NCBI RefSeq assembly: GCF_017592545.1
Contig: NZ_JAGFOA010000003.1
Span: forward strand, 291,544-355,543
DNA from: Microbacterium stercoris
GTDB taxonomy: Bacteria; Actinomycetota; Actinomycetes; Actinomycetales; Microbacteriaceae
Reading direction: 5' to 3'
DNA length: 64,000 nucleotides
The notes beneath the pieces were generated by a model. That model had not been told where the DNA came from. It did no database searches and saw only the letters and a list, made by a program, of their open reading frames with translations. The translations under genes and the position numbers were made by a program. Positions 1-8,641 of the stretch are shown piece after piece (the first letter of the stretch is position 1; each line of letters opens with the position of its first letter).

Positions 1-1199
1 GCCGCCAGCTGTGGACGTCGCTGGTCGCCAAGGGCGTGCTCGACGGTCCGTCGACCTTCATCAACGCCACCCCGCACATGACCTTCGTGCGCGGCGAGAA
101 GGACGTCGCCTACCTGAAGCGTCGCTACGAGACGCTCTCGAAGCAGCCCCTCTTCGCGGGCATCGAGTACTCGGAGGACTCGCGCGTCATCAACCAGTGG
201 GCACCGCTGCTGATGCAGAAGCGCCTCAAGAGCGACGAGCCCTTCGCGGCCACCCGCACGCCGTCGGGCACCGACGTCGACTTCGGCGCGCTCACGCGCC
301 AGCTCTTCGGCCACCTGACGGCCGAGGGCGCGAACCTGCGCCTGAACCACGAGGTCAAGAACCTCAAGCGCGAGAAGGACGGCACCTGGCTCGTCACCTA
401 CCGCGACAAGGTCGGTCAGACCCCCGGTCAGGTGCGCGCGAAGTTCGTCTTCGTGGGAGCGGGCGGCTGGGCCATCAAGCTGCTGCAGAAGTCCGGCATC
501 AAGGAGATCAAGGGCTACGGCGTCTTCCCGATCGGCGGTCAGTTCCTGAAGACGACGAACCCCACGCTGGTCGCCCAGCACAAGGCCAAGGTGTACTCGC
601 AGGCCGCGGTGGGCGCCCCGCCGATGTCCGTCCCGCACCTCGACGCGCGCATGGTCGAGGGCGAGGGATCCCTGATGTTCGGCCCGTTCGCGACGTTCAG
701 CCCGAAGTTCCTCAAGAAGGGCTCCCTGCTCGACATCGTGTCGCAGGTGCGGGCGCACAACCTCGGCTCGATGCTGAAGGTGGGAGCCACCAACCTCGAC
801 CTCGTGAAGTACCTCGTCTCGGAGCTGCTCAAGAGCCGCTCGCGCAAGCTCGACAGCCTGCGCGAGTTCATGCCCACCGCGAAGGACGAGGACTGGGAGC
901 TCATCCAGGCCGGTCAGCGCGCGCAGGTGATGAAGGGCGGCAAGCTGCAGTTCGGCACCGAGGTGGTCTCGTCGGCCGACGGGTCGATCGCCGGCCTGCT
1001 CGGCGCCTCGCCGGGTGCTTCGACCGCCGCGACGATCATGCTCGACGTGCTCAAGCGCTGCTTCGCCGACAAGACGGCCGAGTGGGAGCCGAAGCTCCGT
1101 GAGCTGATCCCGACGTTCGGCGAGACGCTCAACGACGACCCCGCGAAGACGGCGGCATCCACCCGGGCCACCGCCGAGGCGCTGTCGATCACCGCGTGA
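1..1199 (+). CDS. mqo: Malate:quinone oxidoreductase, C-terminal part (5' end outside window)
   Basis: The frame is open from base 3 and encodes about 398 residues, so roughly the first 100 residues of a normal enzyme (about 490-500) lie upstream. Mqo is an FAD-dependent, membrane-associated enzyme that oxidises malate to oxaloacetate and passes electrons to quinone in the TCA cycle. Family-typical segments are visible: FINATPHMTFVRGE near the start, INQWAPLLM, the FAD-fold strand FVFVGAGGWAIKLLQ and, near the C-terminus, a LLGASPGAS turn. The stop overlaps the GTG start of the following NUDIX gene by 4 bp, so the two are probably cotranscribed. The identification is confident from the conserved segments. 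Confidence 0.93.
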   Translation, partial: RQLWTSLVAKGVLDGPSTFINATPHMTFVRGEKDVAYLKRRYETLSKQPLFAGIEYSEDSRVINQWAPLLMQKRLKSDEPFAATRTPSGTDVDFGALTRQLFGHLTAEGANLRLNHEVKNLKREKDGTWLVTYRDKVGQTPGQVRAKFVFVGAGGWAIKLLQKSGIKEIKGYGVFPIGGQFLKTTNPTLVAQHKAKVYSQAAVGAPPMSVPHLDARMVEGEGSLMFGPFATFSPKFLKKGSLLDIVSQVRAHNLGSMLKVGATNLDLVKYLVSELLKSRSRKLDSLREFMPTAKDEDWELIQAGQRAQVMKGGKLQFGTEVVSSADGSIAGLLGASPGASTAATIMLDVLKRCFADKTAEWEPKLRELIPTFGETLNDDPAKTAASTRATAEALSITA

Positions 1200-1594
1200 C
1201 CATCACGGTCGCGGCCATCGCGTTCGTCCGTGCCGACGGACGTGTGCTCACCGTGCGCAAGCGCGGCACCAGCCGCTTTATGCTGCCCGGCGGAAAGCCG
1301 GAGGCGGGCGAGCAGCCGATCGACACCGCGACGCGCGAGATCTTCGAGGAGCTCGGCGTCGACATCGCGCCGAGCGACCTCGAGCTGCTGGGCGTCTTCG
1401 AGTCGCGCGCCGCGAACGAGGCGGGGCACGCGCTGCACGCGACGGTCTTCGTCACGCGTGAGGACGTCGAGCCGATCGCGCAGGCCGAGATCGAGGAGCT
1501 GCGCTGGACGGATCCGCGTGAATCGGAGCCGGATCAGGCACCTCTCAACCAGGAGATCGTCTTCCCTCTCCTGGCGGGTGCCGCGCGCTCGTAG
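1196..1594 (+). CDS. NUDIX hydrolase
   Basis: A 132-residue single-domain protein. The complete NUDIX box is visible at about residues 37-59: a GG turn, a Glu six residues after the first Gly, then REIFEELGV, which supplies the metal-binding glutamates. The family hydrolyses nucleoside diphosphates linked to another moiety; the substrate cannot be told from sequence. The GTG start overlaps the mqo stop (GTGA), which suggests translational coupling. A housecleaning role towards oxidised nucleotides is possible but is only inference. Confidence 0.85.
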   Translation: MTITVAAIAFVRADGRVLTVRKRGTSRFMLPGGKPEAGEQPIDTATREIFEELGVDIAPSDLELLGVFESRAANEAGHALHATVFVTREDVEPIAQAEIEELRWTDPRESEPDQAPLNQEIVFPLLAGAARS

Positions 1595-1603
1595 GCTGTG
1601 AGC

Positions 1604-2215
1604 ATGAGCGAGGTGTTCGAGTTCGACCAGGCGGTCGATCGGATCGGCGAGGAAGCGGCCTTCCTCGCACTCGGCCCGCATGCGCAGGCCGCGCGGTACC
1701 TGGCCGAGGCGCACCGCATGCTGGCGGACGTGCGCACCGTGATGCACCGTCTCGACGCCGGCGGCAACGATCCGATGCTCAAGCCGAGCGCCCAGCGCCG
1801 GATGCGCGCGCTCGCCGTGGACGTCGCCCGCGCTGGCCTCATCGATGCCCGGCAGGTCTCGGTCACGGCAGGCCGGCTCACGACGCAGGTGCTCGCGCCC
1901 GAGGCGATCCGCGGCCGCAACATCAAGGGCGCGCTCGTCGGGCCCCTGCGTGACGGCGTCACCAAGGCCACGACGTGGGGCGTCGAGAAGTGGACCGGAT
2001 CCCCGCTCGTCGCCGCCATGCTGCCCAGCACGACCGCCGCCACCCAGGCCACGTCGAAGGCCGAGCTCGTCGCCCGAAAGGGTCAGGTGCCCGCGCGCCG
2101 GCTCGACCGCCGGACGGTGCGCCGCTGGCGCGCCGTGGGCCTCACCTCGGGCATCGCCGCGGGAGGCGGACTCGCCGCCTACGGCGCCTGGAGCCTGCTC
2201 GCGCTGTTCTTCTGA
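1604..2215 (+). CDS. Hypothetical protein with C-terminal membrane anchor
   Basis: About 203 residues, not recognised. The body is mostly helical and rich in Ala/Arg. Near the C-terminus, after a basic stretch (RRLDRRTVRRWR), a hydrophobic segment GIAAGGGLAAYGAWSLLALF looks like one transmembrane helix, giving a tail-anchored arrangement with the bulk inside the cell. The ATG at 1604 was preferred to an in-frame GTG six bases upstream. It lies 10 bp after the NUDIX gene and may belong to the same transcript. Its convergent neighbour is galE. Confidence 0.6.
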   Translation: MSEVFEFDQAVDRIGEEAAFLALGPHAQAARYLAEAHRMLADVRTVMHRLDAGGNDPMLKPSAQRRMRALAVDVARAGLIDARQVSVTAGRLTTQVLAPEAIRGRNIKGALVGPLRDGVTKATTWGVEKWTGSPLVAAMLPSTTAATQATSKAELVARKGQVPARRLDRRTVRRWRAVGLTSGIAAGGGLAAYGAWSLLALFF

Positions 2216-2251
2216 GCCGGGAGCAGGCCGCCGCAATCCGCCGAGCCCCGC

Positions 2252-3271
2252 TCAGCCCTCGTAGCCGCCGGGGTTCTGCTGCTGCCAGTTCCAGACGTCG
2301 CGCGTCATGTCGTCGATCGTGAGGCGCGCCTTCCAGCCCAGCTCGCGCTCGGCCTTGGCCGGGTCGCAGTAGGTGGCGGCGAGGTCGCCCGCGCGGCGCG
2401 GCAGCACCTTCTTGGGAAGCTCGCGGCCGATGGCCTTCTCGAACGAGGCGACCAGCTCGAGCACGCTCACGGGGTGGCCCGTGCCGAGGTTGTAGACCGC
2501 GAAGCCCGGCTGGGCCTTCTCGAGCGCGGCGACGTGGCCCTCTGCGAGGTCGACCACGTGGATGTAGTCGCGCTGGCCGGTGCCGTCCGGGGTGTCGTAG
2601 TCGTCGCCGAAGATGCCGACCTCGGGCAGCCGACCCACGGCCACACGCGCGACGAACGGCATGAGGTTGTTCGGGATGCCCTGGGGATCCTCGCCGATGA
2701 GCCCGGATGCGTGCGCGCCCACCGGGTTGAAGTAGCGCAGCGACGTGATGTTGACGTCGGGGTTCACCGCCTGCACGTCTCGCAGCACGACCTCGTTCAT
2801 CAGCTTTGACTTCGAATACGGGTTCGACAGGGCGACCAGGTCGCGCGTGGCGTCCTCCGTGAACGGCAGGTCGGCCGGATCCGAGTACACGGTTCCGGTG
2901 CTCGAGAACACGAAGCTCTTGATGCCGTGCGCGAGCCCCACGCGCAGAAGCGCGTAGGTCGAGTCGAGGTTGTTGGCGTAGTAGTCCAGCGGTCGGGCGA
3001 CCGATTCGCCCACGGCCTTCAGCGCCGCGAAGTGGATGACCGCGTCGAAGGGACCGTGCTCGGCGAACGCGCCCTCCACGACCTCGTCGTCGGCCGCGTC
3101 GCCCACCACGAGGGGAGCCGGCTTGCCGGTGATCTGCGCGATGCGCTGCTCGACCACGCCGCTGGTGTTGCCGAGGTTGTCGAGGAGCACGACCTCGTGC
3201 CCCGCATCGAGGAGGGAGACGGCCGTGTGCGCACCGATGTACCCGGCGCCGCCGGCGAGGAGAACCTTCAT
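2252..3271 (-). CDS. galE: UDP-glucose 4-epimerase
   Basis: A 339-residue short-chain dehydrogenase/epimerase-type enzyme interconverting UDP-glucose and UDP-galactose (Leloir pathway, precursor for cell-wall and exopolysaccharide sugars). The N-terminal NAD-binding motif GGAGYIGAHT is at residues 6-15. The catalytic Ser lies in FSSTGTVY and the Tyr/Lys pair in NPYSKSKLMNE. The typical epimerase stretch TPDGTGQRDYIHVVDLAEGH and a C-terminal LGWKA are also present. Length matches the family (about 330-340). It ends convergent to the preceding hypothetical gene and lies 9 bp downstream of tdk on the same strand. Confidence 0.95.
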   Translation of the reverse strand: MKVLLAGGAGYIGAHTAVSLLDAGHEVVLLDNLGNTSGVVEQRIAQITGKPAPLVVGDAADDEVVEGAFAEHGPFDAVIHFAALKAVGESVARPLDYYANNLDSTYALLRVGLAHGIKSFVFSSTGTVYSDPADLPFTEDATRDLVALSNPYSKSKLMNEVVLRDVQAVNPDVNITSLRYFNPVGAHASGLIGEDPQGIPNNLMPFVARVAVGRLPEVGIFGDDYDTPDGTGQRDYIHVVDLAEGHVAALEKAQPGFAVYNLGTGHPVSVLELVASFEKAIGRELPKKVLPRRAGDLAATYCDPAKAERELGWKARLTIDDMTRDVWNWQQQNPGGYEG

Positions 3272-3280
3272 GGTTCCAGA

Positions 3281-3919
3281 TTACGGGGCGAGGACGCCGC
3301 CCGACTCCTCGAGATAGCAGGTGCCGCAGAGCGACTCGTACGTGACGAAGTGCTCGTCGCGTTCCGCCGCGGTGGCCGCGTCGATCGCCACCTGGTCACC
3401 GTCGAAGACAAAGCGCCCGTCGATCACGCGGCCGTTGAAGAGCGCCTTGCGGCCGCAGCGGCAGATCGTCTTCAGCTCCTCGAGCGAGTGCGCGATCTCG
3501 AGCAGGCGGCGGGATCCGGGAAACGCCTCGGTGCGGAAATCGGTGCGGATCCCATAGGCGATCACCGGGATGCCGTCTTCGACCGTGATGCGGAAGAGGG
3601 AGTCGACCTGTGCCGGTGTCAGGAACTGTGCCTCGTCGAGGAGGAGGCAGGCGACCTCGGCACCGGCCTCTGCGGCGAGGCGCTCGCGCTGGCGGTCCAG
3701 CAGCTCGCGCACGTCGTCATCGTGTTCGATGACGAAGTCGACGGTGCGGGTCACCCCCAGGCGCGACTCGATCTGGTCGGCGCCCTTCGTGTCGATCGCG
3801 GGCTTCGCGAGCAGCACGTGCTGGCCGCGCTCCTCGTAGTTGTAGGCGGCCTGGAGCAGCGACGTTGACTTGCCGGAATTCATCGCGCCATAGCGGAAGT
3901 ACAGTTTGGCCACCTCCAC
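3281..3919 (-). CDS. tdk: Thymidine kinase
   Basis: A 212-residue type II thymidine kinase (salvage of thymidine to dTMP with ATP). The P-loop GAMNSGKS is at about residues 11-18, the Walker B-like DEAQF lies mid-protein, and the C-terminal half has two Cys pairs (CRCG and CGTCY) that form the structural zinc site of this family. Start: GTG at 3919, with an alternative GTG two codons in; the family usually begins just before the AKLYFRYG strand, so both fit. It lies immediately upstream of galE on the same strand. Confidence 0.94.
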   Translation of the reverse strand: MEVAKLYFRYGAMNSGKSTSLLQAAYNYEERGQHVLLAKPAIDTKGADQIESRLGVTRTVDFVIEHDDDVRELLDRQRERLAAEAGAEVACLLLDEAQFLTPAQVDSLFRITVEDGIPVIAYGIRTDFRTEAFPGSRRLLEIAHSLEELKTICRCGRKALFNGRVIDGRFVFDGDQVAIDAATAAERDEHFVTYESLCGTCYLEESGGVLAP

Positions 3920-3975
3920 AGCCTAGATTCCCGTCGACGTCGAGACGGCCGTGACGCGTGCGGGAGAGGGCGCCC

Positions 3976-4010
3976 GAGGTCTGACCACAGTGATAGTGTG
4001 GTCAGACCTC
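3976..4010. promoter_or_regulatory. Double palindromic GntR/FadR-type operator
   Basis: A perfect inverted repeat with 14-bp arms (GAGGTCTGACCACA at 3976-3989 and its complement at 3997-4010) separated by 7 bases. Each arm contains its own 9-bp palindrome, GGTCTGACC and GGTCAGACC, matching the GGTC-N-GACC pattern bound by FadR/LldR-type regulators. It lies 22-56 bases before the start of the adjacent GntR-family gene, so it probably serves autoregulation and control of the downstream lldD operon. This is inferred from position and pattern. Confidence 0.75.
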
Positions 4011-4031
4011 AAACCGAAGGGGGCACCGCTT

Positions 4032-4745
4032 ATGCCCGGCGGCACCACTCGCGCCTGGCGCACCGTTCTGGAGCGCATCGAGTCGGATCTGCTCGAAGGC
4101 CGGCTCGGGCCGGGGGATCGCCTGCCCGGTGAGCGCGACCTCGCCACGCAGATGGGGGTCGGTCGCTCGAGCGTGCGCGAGGCCATCCGCGTGCTGGAGT
4201 CGATGGGACTGCTTCGCACCGCGTCCGGATCCGGACCCAACGCCGGCGCGATCATCACGGCCACACCCGAGGGCGGCATGGCGACCCTGATGCGCCTGCA
4301 GGTGGCGGCGAAGGGCTTCCCCTTCGACGAGATCGTCGACACGCGTGTGCTGCTCGAGAGTGCGGTCGTGCACCGCCTCGCCACCGCGGATGAGCCCGAC
4401 CTCGGCCCCGCCGAGTCGACGCTGCAGGCGATGCGCGACGCCGCTCTGACGCCCGAGGAGTTCCTCGCGCTCGACGCGCAGTTCCACGTGTGGCTCGCCG
4501 AGGCCTCGGGCAACGGCGTGGTGGCCTCGGTCATGTCCGGGCTGCGCACCGCGATCGAGTCGTACGCACGCGCGGGCGCCGCGCTCGTCGACGACTGGCC
4601 CGCGATGGTCGAGAACCTGCAGGGCGAGCACGAGAGCATTCTCGACGCGATCCGGGCGGGCGATCCGGATCTGGCGCGCACGCGCGTCCGCGACCACATC
4701 GTCGGCTTCTACGCCGCTACGCACGCCGCGCACCCGAACCACTGA
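4032..4745 (+). CDS. lldR: GntR-family (FadR/FCD) regulator, probably of lactate use
   Basis: About 237 residues from the ATG at 4032, which follows the purine-rich stretch AAGGGGGC and places the operator upstream of the coding region; an in-frame GTG at 3951 would put the operator inside the gene. The N-terminal winged helix has the typical [20 protein letters not shown] pattern, and the C-terminal half is an FCD all-helical ligand domain (DARFxxxL-type [14 protein letters not shown]). It is followed 31 bp later by lldD. The family usually represses lactate oxidation genes until lactate is bound; the ligand here is inferred from the neighbour. Confidence 0.8.
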   Translation: MPGGTTRAWRTVLERIESDLLEGRLGPGDRLPGERDLATQMGVGRSSVREAIRVLESMGLLRTASGSGPNAGAIITATPEGGMATLMRLQVAAKGFPFDEIVDTRVLLESAVVHRLATADEPDLGPAESTLQAMRDAALTPEEFLALDAQFHVWLAEASGNGVVASVMSGLRTAIESYARAGAALVDDWPAMVENLQGEHESILDAIRAGDPDLARTRVRDHIVGFYAATHAAHPNH

Positions 4746-4776
4746 ATCCCGCACACGACAGAACGAAAGGACGGGC

Positions 4777-6009
4777 ATGGTCACGCGCCAGATCCCGAAC
4801 CCGAAGGAGATCTTCGAGTACGTCCAATTCAAGAAGCCCTCGTTCGACGCGAAGAAGCGTCGTCTGGATGAGGCGCTGACGATCTACGACCTGCGCCGGC
4901 TCGCGAAGCGCCGCACCCCGGCGGCCGCGTTCGACTACACCGACGGCGCCGCCGAGGGCGAGCTGTCGATGACGCGCGCCCGGCAGGCGTTCGAGGACAT
5001 CGAGTTCCACCCCGACATCCTCCGTCCGGCCGAGGATGTCGACACCTCGGTCGAGATCCTCGGGGGACCGTCGGCGATGCCGTTCGGCATCGCGCCCACC
5101 GGCTTCACCCGGCTGATGCAGACCGAGGGAGAGGTCGCCGGGGCCGGCGCCGCGGGTGCGGCGGGCATCCCGTTCACGCTCTCGACCCTCGGCACCACGA
5201 CCATCGAGAACGTCAAGGCGGCCAACCCCCATGGTCGCAACTGGTTCCAGCTCTACGTCATGCGCGACCGCGAGATCTCCTATGGGCTCGCCCGCCGGGC
5301 CGCCGCCGCGGGCTTCGACACGCTGCAGTTCACGGTGGACACCCCGGTGGCCGGCAACCGCATGCGCGACAAGCGCAACGGCTTCGCGATCCCGCCCCAG
5401 CTGACCGCCAAGACGGTGCTCGACACCCTTCCGCGGGTGAACTGGTGGTTCGACTTCCTCACCACCCCGAAGCTCGAGTTCGCGTCGCTGTCGACCACGG
5501 GCGGCACCGTCGGGGAGCTGCTGAACGCGGCGATGGATCCGACCATCTCGTTCGACGACCTCGCGATCATCCGCGAGCTCTGGCCCGGCAAGATCGTGGT
5601 GAAGGGCGTGCAGAACGTCGCCGACTCGGTGAAGCTCATCGACATGGGCGTCGACGGCATCATCCTGTCGAACCACGGCGGGCGTCAGCTCGACCGGGCT
5701 CCCGTGCCCTTCCACCTGCTGCCGCAGGTCGTGCGCGAGGTCGGCAAGGACGCCACGGTGATGGTCGACACGGGCATCATGAACGGCGCCGACATCGTGG
5801 CCGCCATGGCCCTCGGCGCGAAGTTCACGCTCATCGGCCGCGCCTACCTCTACGGCCTGATGGCGGGCGGACGGGCGGGCGTCGACCGCACCATCGCGAT
5901 CCTGCGCAGCGAGATCGAGCGCACGATGAAGCTGCTCGGCGTGCAGTCGGTGGCCGAGCTGGAGCCCCGCCACGTCACGCAGCTGTCGCGGTACCGCCCC
6001 CTCGCCTGA
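4777..6009 (+). CDS. lldD: L-lactate dehydrogenase (FMN-dependent, quinone-linked type)
   Basis: A 410-residue FMN-dependent alpha-hydroxy-acid dehydrogenase. The catalytic signature SNHGGRQLD is present at about residues 292-300, and the FMN-phosphate segment [18 protein letters not shown] follows. The N-terminal [12 protein letters not shown] and the [13 protein letters not shown] stretch are typical of the LldD/cytochrome b2 group. It would oxidise L-lactate to pyruvate at the membrane, feeding electrons to quinone. Preceded by its own ribosome-binding sequence (GAAAGGA) and cotranscribed with the upstream regulator; a strong hairpin follows the gene. Another 2-hydroxy acid substrate cannot be excluded. 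Confidence 0.88.
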   Translation: MVTRQIPNPKEIFEYVQFKKPSFDAKKRRLDEALTIYDLRRLAKRRTPAAAFDYTDGAAEGELSMTRARQAFEDIEFHPDILRPAEDVDTSVEILGGPSAMPFGIAPTGFTRLMQTEGEVAGAGAAGAAGIPFTLSTLGTTTIENVKAANPHGRNWFQLYVMRDREISYGLARRAAAAGFDTLQFTVDTPVAGNRMRDKRNGFAIPPQLTAKTVLDTLPRVNWWFDFLTTPKLEFASLSTTGGTVGELLNAAMDPTISFDDLAIIRELWPGKIVVKGVQNVADSVKLIDMGVDGIILSNHGGRQLDRAPVPFHLLPQVVREVGKDATVMVDTGIMNGADIVAAMALGAKFTLIGRAYLYGLMAGGRAGVDRTIAILRSEIERTMKLLGVQSVAELEPRHVTQLSRYRPLA

Positions 6010-6027
6010 GGAGACGAGAGCAGTATC

Positions 6028-6064
6028 GAGAAGGCGCCGCGGATCGGATCCGGGGCGCCTTCTC
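6028..6064. terminator. Intrinsic terminator, lldD / HAD gene boundary
   Basis: Inverted repeat with 11-bp arms GAGAAGGCGCC (6028-6038) and GGCGCCTTCTC (6054-6064). It lies between the end of lldD and the convergent HAD gene and can act for both strands. Confidence 0.75.
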
Positions 6065-6076
6065 GGGCAGAGGGGG

Positions 6077-6850
6077 TCAGCCGCGGGGCGGCAGGGTCGG
6101 CAGCAGCGCCTCGAGCTTGTCGGCCGTGTCCTCCCAACCGTCGACGGAGACGCATTCGACCTCACCCATCGCGAGCACGGGGTAGTCGTTGCCGTCCGGA
6201 TCGAGCCGGTCGCCGTAGAAGAGCATGTCGCCGAGCGACACCCCGGACTCGTCGGCGAGGCGGCGCATGCCGTAGGCCTTGTCGATGCCCTTGCGCGTGA
6301 TGTCCACCGACGTCGAGCCGCCCGAGCGCACCTCGAGGTCGGGAAGACGGGCCGCGACGGCCTCGCGCAGCAGCGACTTGCGCTCGCCCGTGGGGTCCCA
6401 GGCCTTCTTGGCCTCGACCGGGGCGGCCTGGCCCAGGGCGGAGAACGTGATCTGCGACCCGCGGTCCTCGAGGATGTCGCCCCACGTCGTCGACTCCCAC
6501 AGGCCGAGGCGCCGGGCCTCCTCCTCGACGGCCGTGAGAGCGCGGTGCTTCTCGTCTGCCGTGAGGTCCTGGGTGTAGAGCTGCACCAGCTCGCCGTCGT
6601 CGTAGCGGTAGTACTGGGTGCCGCAGGTCGGCAGCAGGTGCAGGTGCGAGAGCACCTCGGCGGGTGCCTCGGGCAGCTGCTCGATGACCTGCGAGCGGAA
6701 CTGCCCCATCTGGCCGCCCGAGATGATCGCGACCTCGACGCGCTCGGCGAGCCGGATCAGCAGGTCGCCCATCCGGGGGTCGATGGCGGTCTTCGACGGG
6801 GCGAGCGTGTCGTCGAGGTCGAACGACACCAGGCGCGGCGCGGAGGTCAT
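6077..6850 (-). CDS. HAD-superfamily IIB phosphatase (phosphomannomutase-like)
   Basis: 257 residues. HAD motif I is FDLDDTLAPSK at residues 9-19, motif II is in AIISGG, and the motif IV acidic cluster is in FYGDRLDPDGNDYPV. The cap and overall length resemble the eukaryotic-type phosphomannomutase / sucrose-phosphatase branch of HAD-IIB. It may act on a sugar phosphate, but the substrate is not readable. The coding strand converges on lldD with a shared terminator between them. Confidence 0.75.
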   Translation of the reverse strand: MTSAPRLVSFDLDDTLAPSKTAIDPRMGDLLIRLAERVEVAIISGGQMGQFRSQVIEQLPEAPAEVLSHLHLLPTCGTQYYRYDDGELVQLYTQDLTADEKHRALTAVEEEARRLGLWESTTWGDILEDRGSQITFSALGQAAPVEAKKAWDPTGERKSLLREAVAARLPDLEVRSGGSTSVDITRKGIDKAYGMRRLADESGVSLGDMLFYGDRLDPDGNDYPVLAMGEVECVSVDGWEDTADKLEALLPTLPPRG

Positions 6851-6962
6851 GGGTTCAGCCTATTCGGCGTGCCCCGCGAGACTGCGGGGCGCTGCTCCCG
6901 GACGGGCGTTCGCCGCGAGGCGGCGCGATCCGAGCTGCGAACGCGCCCGGGTATCGTCCTGG

Positions 6963-6992
6963 TTCGGAGCACCCCTGTTGATCGGTTAGACT
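6963..6992 (+). promoter_or_regulatory. Probable tRNA promoter
   Basis: A -35-like TTCGGA (6963-6968), an 18-base spacer and a -10-like TAGACT (6987-6992), placing the start about 10 bases ahead of the tRNA. The match to sigma-70-type elements is moderate. Confidence 0.4.
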
Positions 6993-7007
6993 TGCAGGGT
7001 TGCAAAA

Positions 7008-7084
7008 CGGGGTGTGGCGCAGCTTGGTAGCGCGCGTCGTTCGGGACGACGAGGCCGCAGGTTCAAATCCTGTCACCCCGACCA
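7008..7084 (+). tRNA. tRNA-Pro (anticodon CGG)
   Basis: A complete cloverleaf with 3' CCA encoded. The acceptor arms CGGGGTG and CACCCCG pair, the D stem is GCGC/GCGC, and the anticodon stem CGTCG/CGACG carries loop TTCGGGA, giving anticodon CGG that reads proline codon CCG. The T arm is GCAGG-TTCAAAT-CCTGT. A strong terminator follows at once. It is not an attachment site: the prophage boundaries lie elsewhere. Confidence 0.96.
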
Positions 7085-7090
7085 CACGAA

Positions 7091-7120
7091 GAAGGGCCCG
7101 CCGGAAGGCGGGCCCTTCTT
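7091..7120 (+). terminator. Intrinsic terminator after tRNA-Pro
   Basis: Twelve-base arms GAAGGGCCCGCC (7091-7102) and GGCGGGCCCTTC (7107-7118) around a GGAA tetraloop, followed by TT. Confidence 0.85.
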
Positions 7121-7179
7121 GCTGTCCGGCTCGCGCTCGTCCGGCGCCCGCGGGCGGCCCGCGCTGCGCGCCGCGCGGC

Positions 7180-7605
7180 TCAGCGCGTCGCTGCGCGGAC
7201 GAGCTCCGTCAGCCGCGTGCCAACGCCCTCTGTCCACGCCGGCACGGCGAAGGCCGTGGGCCACATGTCGCCGTCGTCGAGGTGGGCACGATCCTCGAAC
7301 CCGATGGTCGAGTAGCGCGTCGAGAACTTCCCGGCGGGCTGGAGGAAGACGACGATCTTGCCCTCGTCATTCGCGAAGCCCGGCATGCCGTAGTAGGTCT
7401 TGGGCACGAGGTGCGGCGCGACCTCCGAGACCACGGTGTAGAAGCCCTCGCCGATCTCGCGGTCACCGGCCTCCAGCTTCGCGATCGCCTCGCGCACCGA
7501 CTTCTCGCCCGCTGCGCGGTTCTTGCCGGCCTTCTCCTGCGCGCGCAGCTCCTTCGCGCGCTGCTTGACCGCGTCGCGCTCCTCCTTGCTCAGCCCGTCG
7601 CTCAT
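7180..7605 (-). CDS. DUF1801 (YdhG-like) protein
   Basis: 141 residues. The N-terminus is a charged, probably helical region (SKEERDAVKQRAKELRAQEK). The following domain has the DUF1801/YdhG look: LVPKTYYGMPGFANDEGKI, a central FSTRYSTIGF strand and a C-terminal short helix. The fold is related to frataxin-like and SRPBCC-like small domains; the cellular role is unknown. It stands alone, convergent to the tRNA unit. Confidence 0.7.
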   Translation of the reverse strand: MSDGLSKEERDAVKQRAKELRAQEKAGKNRAAGEKSVREAIAKLEAGDREIGEGFYTVVSEVAPHLVPKTYYGMPGFANDEGKIVVFLQPAGKFSTRYSTIGFEDRAHLDDGDMWPTAFAVPAWTEGVGTRLTELVRAATR

Positions 7606-7723
7606 CCCTGTTCCTCTCCTCGGTCCGGTGGGTGATGACCCCAGGCTAGGAGCGCAGCACGAACGGGCGCTTCTCGATTCCTGATCGAGTCGGCGCAGCG
7701 TCCGTGTCCGGTGGGCGGACGCG

Positions 7724-8641
7724 CTACAGACGGGGAGCGAGCGTGATGAGCGAGACCTCGGGGCGGCATGCGAAGCGCACCGGCGCCCAGATGGAGTGCC
7801 CGAGGCCCGCGCTGACGTTCAGCGGCACCGTGCGGCCCCGGTGGGTCCACGCCGACAGCCCGCGGGCCTGTCGGAGCGGGATGTCGCAGTTGGCGACGAG
7901 CGCCCCGTAGAAGGGGATGCGCACCTGTCCGCCGTGCGTGTGGCCCGCGAAGATCATGTCGGCACCGAGGTCGGTGAACGGGTCGAGAACGCGCCGGTAG
8001 GGCGCATGCGCGACGCCGAGCATCAGCGACGTCTCGGGCTGCGCGGCGAGCGCGTCCTCGGCGGCCTCGAGGTCGTCGAGACCATGGTGGGCATCGCCCA
8101 CGCCGAACAGGCGGATCCGGCGGCCCCGCACGTCGATCGTGGTCGCGTTGTTGTCCACGCTGTGCCAGCCGAGGTCGTCGGTCATAAAGGCGTCGAGGGA
8201 GGCGGTGTCGAGGCGCACGGCCTTCGGCTTCTTCTTCGACGGAGCGGAGAAGTACCGGAAGGGGTTGCGCGGGCCGGGGCCCCAGATGTCGTTCGTGCCG
8301 TGCACGAAGACGCCGGGCACACCGGCCAGCGGCGCCAGTGCCGTGCGGATGCCGTCGATGCCGTCGGTGTGGCCGAGGCTGTCGCCCGTGCTGATGACGA
8401 GATCGGGGCGCAGGCCGACAAGGCGCGACATCCAGCGCTGCTTGCGTCGCTGCCAGGGCGCCATGTGCGCATCCGAGATGTGCAGGATCCGGATGGGCGC
8501 CTCACCCGGCTCGAGCACACGCACCACGTGGCGGCGCACGGTGTACAGATGGCGCTCGATGCCGAAGCCCCAGACGGCGGCGGCCGCACCGGCAGCCCCA
8601 AGGGCTCCCAGTACGGCCGTCGCGCGGCGCAGTGCCGCCAT
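7724..8641 (-). CDS. Metallophosphoesterase (YkuE-like), membrane-anchored
   Basis: 305 residues. An N-terminal hydrophobic segment (ALGAAGAAAAVWGFGI) looks like a signal anchor. Calcineurin-type metal-binding motifs follow in order: HISDAHMAP, STGDSLGH, HGTNDIWG, GVAHAPYRR and FAGHTHGGQV. The usual GNHD block is GTND here, so one metal ligand position is unusual. Its start codon overlaps the stop of the upstream penicillin-binding protein gene (TGATG), so the two are translated together, and a role at the envelope is likely. The substrate is unknown. Confidence 0.8.
   Translation of the reverse strand: MAALRRATAVLGALGAAGAAAAVWGFGIERHLYTVRRHVVRVLEPGEAPIRILHISDAHMAPWQRRKQRWMSRLVGLRPDLVISTGDSLGHTDGIDGIRTALAPLAGVPGVFVHGTNDIWGPGPRNPFRYFSAPSKKKPKAVRLDTASLDAFMTDDLGWHSVDNNATTIDVRGRRIRLFGVGDAHHGLDDLEAAEDALAAQPETSLMLGVAHAPYRRVLDPFTDLGADMIFAGHTHGGQVRIPFYGALVANCDIPLRQARGLSAWTHRGRTVPLNVSAGLGHSIWAPVRFACRPEVSLITLAPRL

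Noticed and set aside
7008..7084. tRNA-Pro as an integration site
   Set aside because: The prophage lies 9.5 kb away, no partial tRNA copy is present at its other end, and the integrase is of the serine type that joins at the DUF4244 gene.
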